In this document: positions 60,601-64,000 of the stretch, piece after piece | How the letters are laid out: each line of letters starts with the position of its first letter | How positions within the stretch are numbered: position 1 is the first letter of the stretch | Assembly: GCA_017480785.1 (NCBI GenBank) | Contig: JAFURZ010000003.1 | Span: forward strand, 43,573 to 107,572 | Direction of reading: 5' to 3' | DNA: 64,000 bases | From: Bacteroidales bacterium | Lineage (GTDB): Bacteria; Bacteroidota; Bacteroidia; Bacteroidales; P3 | Translations under genes and position numbers: made by a program | Notes under the pieces: model-generated | The model's input: the letters and a program-made list of their open reading frames with translations, nothing else | Told to the model about the DNA's origin: nothing | Database searches by the model: none

Positions 60601-63600
60601 CGCTCCGCTCGACGAGTTGCAGATTAGCTTCGACTTCACCCAGGGTGGCACCGGCGTCCACTTCCTGATGGGTCTGTTGGCCAATCCCGACGACCCCATC
60701 AACACGATGCATGTCCTCGACACCATCGTGCGTTCGGACTACGACACCACCACGGCCACCATCGCCTACACCTACCAGTTCGCTGGTATCGACACTGCCT
60801 ACAACCACTACCGCATCGCTTTCTGGGATGCTTTCAACGAGAACTATAACTTCCTGGACAACATGATAGTGGAATATGTGCCGCAGTGCGCTCCTGCCAC
60901 GGCTCTTGCCGCAACGACCACCACGACCACTGCCACCATCGGCTGGACGGCCTCGGGCAACAATGCCAGCGGCTACCGTGTGGAGTACGGTCCGCGCAAC
61001 TTCACGCCCGGCACCGGCACCTTCGTTGCCGCCACCGGCACGTCGGTCACCATCAACGGTCTGGCCTCCGGTACCAACTATGATGCCTATGTCTACACCC
61101 TTTGCGGCACCGACACCTCGCGTGCCTCGCAGGTGGTGCGCTTCGCCACGGTGTGCGATGTCGTCGCCACGCTGCCCTACAGTGTCGACTTCGAGAACAT
61201 CATGGACGCTGGCTCCAGCGCCACCGATGTGCTGCCCAACTGCTGGGCTTCCGAGGTGGTCACCAGCGGCACGATGCCGCATGTGGCCTACAACAGCTCG
61301 GCTGTCTATGCTCCCTCGCTCAGCCACAACTTCTATTTCCAGGAGATTGGCGTGGCTTCCCTGCCCGAGATGAGCATGCCTCTCGACAGCACCATGGTTT
61401 CCTTCTATGCCTACAACACCAATCCCAGCAACTACGGTCTCATCCTGGGTACCGTCGACAGCGCGACGGCAGGCTTCGCCGCCAGCTTCGTCCCCTACGA
61501 CACCGTGTTCTTCGATGAGGGCAACGCCATCAACTATGTGGGCTTCATGAACGGCTACACCGGCACAGCCAGCCGCCTCGCCTTGCGGAACTACAATGTC
61601 GATGCCAACAACAACTATGCGTACATCTATGTCGACAACCTGGTGGTGAACGCCATCCCGTCGTGCATACCTCCTGTGCGTGTGCGTCCCACCCTGCTGA
61701 CCAACGTGCAGGCCGACCTGGCATGGATTATGAGCAACGGCGCCAGCTACAGCATCGAGTACGGCCCCCACGGCTTTACTCCCGGCACCGGCACCACCCT
61801 CACTTCCACCACCCAGAGCGTCAGCATCACCGGTCTCACTCCGCAGACACAGTACGATGTGCGCATCGTCAGCATCTGCAGCCCCACCGACCATAGCGAC
61901 ACCACGGTGTACACCTTCACCACCCTGCGTGTTGCCCCGGTGACCAACTTCCCCTACGAGTGTGACTTCAGCGACTCCGTGATGGCCAATGGCTGGGAGT
62001 TCCTCAACGGCGTCAACAACGCATGGTATGTCGGAGGCAACTTCGGCAACACCGGCGCGAGCCTCTACATTTCCAGCGACAACGGCACCAGCAATAACTA
62101 TAACCAAAACGGAGTCTCCGACGTCTACGCCACGCGTACCCTGGCCCTTGCCGACGGCAACTACACCATTGCCTTCGACTGGAAAGCCAACGGCGAAAAC
62201 AACTACGACTATCTGCGTGCCTTCCTGGTACCTGTCAGCTACAACATCCAGGCTGGTTCCACCATCTACTACGGCAGCAGCAGCACTCCTGCCGGCTGGA
62301 TAGCCCTCGACGGTCCCAGCGGCCAGCTCAACCAGCAGACCTCCTGGCAGACTGCCTCCAACGACATCAATGTCACGGCAGGCAACTATAATCTTGTCTT
62401 CTACTGGCGCAACGACGGCAGCGTGGGCAACAACCCGGCCGCCTCGGTCGACAACGTCATCGTGTCGCGCAATGTCTGCCCGATAGAAGACCTCGCAGTC
62501 GCCAACGTGACCGGCAGCAGTGCCGTCGTCTCTTGGAGCGGCAGCTCCGACAGCTACCAGGTCGAGTACGGCGTCAACGGCTTCAGCCATGGCACCGGCT
62601 TCATGGTGAACACCACCGCGACCACCCTCAACCTGTCGAACCTCAACTCGCTGACCAGCTATGCGGTCTATGTGCGCGGCATCTGCAACAACAATGCCGA
62701 CACGAGCCGCTGGTACGCCGTCCAGTTCACCAGCGATATCTGCAACAACCCCACTGTGGCCACCAACTACGATAGTGCCGCCACCGCCACTACCACCCAG
62801 TACGGCCCCATTGGCTACAGCTGCTACAACTACAGCTACATGCAGATTATCGTCGACTCGGCCCAGATGGCCTCCTTCGGCAACGACATCACGGCCTTCA
62901 GCTTCAAGCCCACCAACGACCCCAGCCAGTACGGCAGCTACTTCACCAACATGAATGTCTACATGGCCAATGTCAGTGAGAGCACCTTCAGCGGGTCGTC
63001 CTTCATCACACCCGACGCCAACCACACCTTCGAGCATGTGATTACCGACGGTAACTTCAACTACACCGACACCACGTGGCAGCTCATTGGCCTCGACGTG
63101 CCCTTCACCTGGGACGGCCACAGCAATGTGCTCTTCGTTGTCAGCCGCGGCCACGGCAGCTATAGATGCTCCGCCGAGTTCTCGGCCCACACCGGCACTG
63201 GCAACAAGATGGCCTACGCCTACAACGACTACGATGGTGCCTACAACATCGCCTCGCCCGGTACGGCCAACCTGACCTCCACAGTCGGCGACCTCCGCTT
63301 CTACAGCTGCGGCAACAACTCCGGCTGCATCGACCCGGTCATCATCGCCACGAGCGCTACTGAGACCACTATCACGGTCGACTGGGGCTTTACCGGTGCT
63401 TCCAGCTTCGAGGTGGCCATCATGGAGAACGCTTGGGACGAGAACAATGCCACTCCCGTGGTTGTCAACGACTCTTCCTACACCTTCACCGGCCTCACTG
63501 GTGATGTGACCTACTACATCGGCGTGCGCTCTGTCTGCAGCGCCACCAACGTCAGCCCCTGGTCCACGACGACCGTCACCACGCTGCGCCACCCGTGCGC

Positions 63601-64000
63601 CGTGCCGACCGCTGTGACCGTCAGCAACCAGAGCTACGACGGCGCCACCGTCAGTTGGACTCCCGGCGAAGCCGAGAACGACTGGGAAGTGCACGTCTTC
63701 AGCGCCTCGCCCTACTACGACGCCACCTACAACGTGACCGGCACTCCCAGCGTGGATGTCACCGGCCTTAACGCCGGCGTGACCTACAGCGTCGCCGTGC
63801 GTGCCGTGTGTGCCTCCGACTGGAAGAGCCCGTGGAGCGACACCGTGGACCTGACCACCGTCACCTGCCAGCCTGTGACCGGCGTCAACCACTCGAATCT
63901 CGCTGCCCACAGCGTCACCATCACCTGGACCGCGACTGGTGCTGAAAGCTACGAGATTGAGTACGGCGGTGTGGGCTTCATCGCTGGCGACGGCACCACC
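54641..64000 (+). CDS. Second giant modular surface protein, 3' end beyond window
   Basis: Open from ATG 54641 to the last base: 3,120 codons with no stop. Signal peptide residues 1-25, cleaving LRA|Q. An N-terminal barrel-like module of about 180 residues (TEGTVTNGYVPVYGYYCDA type) recurs near 59,600 and 62,750. A CUB-like module lies at about 55,520-55,870. At least seven jelly-roll units (LPYVQDFEECL, LPYVMDFQQ, FPYFCGFEND, LPFSDDFEGY, LPLTEDFQ, LPYSVDFEN, FPYECDFSD) alternate with fibronectin-III-like units marked by YTLTGLTGNTTYYVWLKGVC-type endings. It shares modules with the protein at 4679. A T9SS tail is expected beyond the window but not seen. Role in adhesion or glycan binding is inferred. 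Confidence 0.9.
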   Translation, partial: MKRFYKFLMPLVAIVAMALPSGLRAQATTLTVAEGTVTNGYVPVYGYYCDAFLRADFVYPSTMLANMASSAVSQMTFYSNGSSISWGSASFNVYLTEVSSATLTDFYSGSNMTLVYSGSLSVGSDGTMTVPFTTPYIYNGGNLLVRVDNVVEGSYTSVSWLGISSSGSSYQGHDYDDVDDIYSTARDFLPKVTFSYVASSCPPPMALTAEVDGSDVDFTWSSNASSFEVAWGPAGFNPDTATVNVASTTDTSYSLTGLADAHYDVCVRAFCTDGDTSMWIRSTFFIGAIDYLMSTTGNATLSTCAATIYDNGGANGTYGNNCNSTLVVTPSTPGSYLMVSGTSYTESTWDYLRLYSGNGTSGDLLFDDYGVTATQTFGPFYVDTLTVTFQSDGSVAYDGFAISVVCVSEPSCSRPDSLVLVSNTSDQVTLAWVDDVNSNWTVAYGPQGFTLGDTNTQYANFTTTTGTITGLTPNTFYDFFLMAVCPNDSSRARSITVRTSCVAIDSLPYVQDFEECLTGSSNVFDPCWRIYNTYNTAYHYPYVTTGSGNKYLYFYMYTNTNWGYALMPSLGEELDDVDMELTFDSWRDNNATYSARLIVGLFNGDSYDGTSPFDTLAVIDPTATSYATRTTCYVSISGRTVAGKRIGFLNRFEGTGTYYYSYIDNVSLHEAPTCMVPGNLAANHITSDSIVLTWNDAANSGASYEVKYRVHGAADSVEWTIVEVSDTVYEISDLLANTTYDVAVRAICGSGDTSMAISGSYRTDCGAISSLPYVMDFQQATTGSSNLFDPCWHIGNTYSPSTNYPYANTGNGTTYLYMYMYGANGANAFYGYTIMPELSDDLAQTDMELSFDIWTTSANYGAGVIVALFDSTAYDATRTFDTLAVVVPSANSYAARETAYINLSGVDFTGKHLGLYYHNLRPNITGYYYYTHIDNINLHVAPDCPSPAGLTVDSLKATRAYVSWNAESNASSYSVYLNGNYVVETTDNQYEFTGLMGSTNYTFSVVSVCSSSDSSHATPFAFRTPEADPVNTFPYFCGFENDDDMGNWLLVNGTQTNYWMRGTNASSGGAQSLYITNDGSTNAYNNGSTSTVHACLYLDLPAGEYAYSYDWRANGESSYDYIRAAVVPESTTITAGSFSGFNNGTGVPTGGIAIDNISNASTYRLNLQTTWQNRSGAFTITTPGIYKMVFMWYNDGSAGSQPPAAIDNIQVVRNTCPAPTNFHASYVGQDTITVTWTAGGEETEWVISDGINETSVTSTSYTFTGLYPNTGYTFTVRGVCDVDDSSMMTTLMVRTACSDMTLPFSDDFEGYTTSTSSYTGELLSCWHYVMTGTGSYQTGNYRPQVYYYSTPNMYSHSGNYSLSLNGVAYTSLPRLSEDYDMNDVSVGFWARHSSNYYGLILGVMSDPDSINTFDTIAEVPFTSTSVPQYFEFNLSNYTGTGRYIAFRNYYTTSAITYYSYNWIDDIEVWRNSSCPTPSYIAVSGVSNDVATINWGDTTDNAYEGFMVYYGTMNNILAATDSVTVSSGTSYTLTGLTGNTTYYVWLKGVCSTEDSRIVSTSFTTTPDCMPVENLTLVSTDQHAFGLDWEAPTTGNAATAYVVSWKADSASAWNRDTVTERYYYISGLAESTTYQYNVTTICDTVVSAVNSGTVQTIGCGDMVTEGGAEFRYLPTYPYYKYSYTQQIYLNEELNDVDTISMVSFYNTGSVTNRSVVLYMGNTTKSSFTGTSDYVDTSALTQVATGTLNGSGWMSITLTTPFVRTAGSNLVVAMADNTGSFVQSQPWAVTATTAPRGLYYYHDDAAISPANPSASNMAAVSYVPQMLVTGPTCVIPTCGTPIIMLSDAQTNQISIVWNAETGSSYEVSYRLHGTSAWTVSDANNTTGTYTFTGLNASADYDVRVSLNCSGTTLVGTRTVSTACGPVALPLTEDFQTSEPGSYYSRTCWTTGTSGLGTNYPYPYVTRLQGAEDNNLCLVYNGGYMVLPQVDAPLDELQISFDFTQGGTGVHFLMGLLANPDDPINTMHVLDTIVRSDYDTTTATIAYTYQFAGIDTAYNHYRIAFWDAFNENYNFLDNMIVEYVPQCAPATALAATTTTTTATIGWTASGNNASGYRVEYGPRNFTPGTGTFVAATGTSVTINGLASGTNYDAYVYTLCGTDTSRASQVVRFATVCDVVATLPYSVDFENIMDAGSSATDVLPNCWASEVVTSGTMPHVAYNSSAVYAPSLSHNFYFQEIGVASLPEMSMPLDSTMVSFYAYNTNPSNYGLILGTVDSATAGFAASFVPYDTVFFDEGNAINYVGFMNGYTGTASRLALRNYNVDANNNYAYIYVDNLVVNAIPSCIPPVRVRPTLLTNVQADLAWIMSNGASYSIEYGPHGFTPGTGTTLTSTTQSVSITGLTPQTQYDVRIVSICSPTDHSDTTVYTFTTLRVAPVTNFPYECDFSDSVMANGWEFLNGVNNAWYVGGNFGNTGASLYISSDNGTSNNYNQNGVSDVYATRTLALADGNYTIAFDWKANGENNYDYLRAFLVPVSYNIQAGSTIYYGSSSTPAGWIALDGPSGQLNQQTSWQTASNDINVTAGNYNLVFYWRNDGSVGNNPAASVDNVIVSRNVCPIEDLAVANVTGSSAVVSWSGSSDSYQVEYGVNGFSHGTGFMVNTTATTLNLSNLNSLTSYAVYVRGICNNNADTSRWYAVQFTSDICNNPTVATNYDSAATATTTQYGPIGYSCYNYSYMQIIVDSAQMASFGNDITAFSFKPTNDPSQYGSYFTNMNVYMANVSESTFSGSSFITPDANHTFEHVITDGNFNYTDTTWQLIGLDVPFTWDGHSNVLFVVSRGHGSYRCSAEFSAHTGTGNKMAYAYNDYDGAYNIASPGTANLTSTVGDLRFYSCGNNSGCIDPVIIATSATETTITVDWGFTGASSFEVAIMENAWDENNATPVVVNDSSYTFTGLTGDVTYYIGVRSVCSATNVSPWSTTTVTTLRHPCAVPTAVTVSNQSYDGATVSWTPGEAENDWEVHVFSASPYYDATYNVTGTPSVDVTGLNAGVTYSVAVRAVCASDWKSPWSDTVDLTTVTCQPVTGVNHSNLAAHSVTITWTATGAESYEIEYGGVGFIAGDGTT

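Overview
The window comes from a Bacteroidota genome, most likely an uncultivated Bacteroidales of fairly high GC. Evidence: repeated Bacteroidota -7 promoter boxes (TAnnTTTG); secreted proteins with type IX secretion (T9SS) tails; Bacteroidota-restricted families (DUF5606, DUF6266, DUF3467); neighbourhoods such as xerC-hpf; and signal peptides that nearly all cleave before Gln. No rRNA, tRNA, CRISPR array, insertion sequence or prophage was recognised. Almost the whole window is chromosomal housekeeping plus cell-surface genes.

Layout. 1-4 kb (minus): a lipoprotein cut by the window edge, DUF5606, a BadF-type sugar kinase, pyrD and pyrK. 4.7-10.9 kb: a 2,080-residue T9SS modular surface protein. 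11-16.7 kb: pgi, two OmpA-family proteins, a glycosyltransferase and purN. 17-24.2 kb: DUF6266, acpP-fabF-rnc, a BspA-like secreted protein, a phosphohexomutase. 24.3-31.3 kb: a candidate structured RNA, small envelope proteins, recR, a GH3 lipoprotein, a T9SS protein split by a frameshift in a run of nine G, and a beta-barrel. 31.6-38.7 kb: recA, an envelope protein, rel, mazG, ribBA, xerC, hpf. 38.7-46.7 kb: ssb and mutY (minus), rpmB and rpsU, a POT transporter, tsaC, a phosphopantetheinyl transferase, efp, and a glutaminyl-cyclase-like lipoprotein. 46.9-53.5 kb: a probable surface iron/electron-transfer unit read from the minus strand (porin, imelysin lipoprotein, di-haem lipoprotein, CcsBA haem lyase), met by a convergent Rieske-like lipoprotein. 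54.6 kb to the end: a second giant modular surface protein, open for 3,120 codons and still open at the edge.

The most unusual content is not a gene. The spaces between genes, and several coding regions, carry short-period arrays whose unit length is fixed within each family (7, 8, 9, 10 or 11 nt). Most are mirrored around a centre. The 11-nt arrays keep exact register for up to nine units while their sequence drifts, and two of them share a non-coding tail to make about 200-bp elements. The 7-nt arrays contain no stop codon in any frame. They sit inside four reading frames and form the start of a fifth; in mazG and tsaC they appear to take the place of a family segment rather than add to it.

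Several genes fit together functionally. The glutaminyl-cyclase-like enzyme would act on the many exported proteins here that begin with Gln after signal-peptide cleavage. CcsBA would attach haem to the CxxCH motifs of the di-haem protein three genes upstream in the same string. All functional statements rest on recognising family motifs by eye; no search was run.
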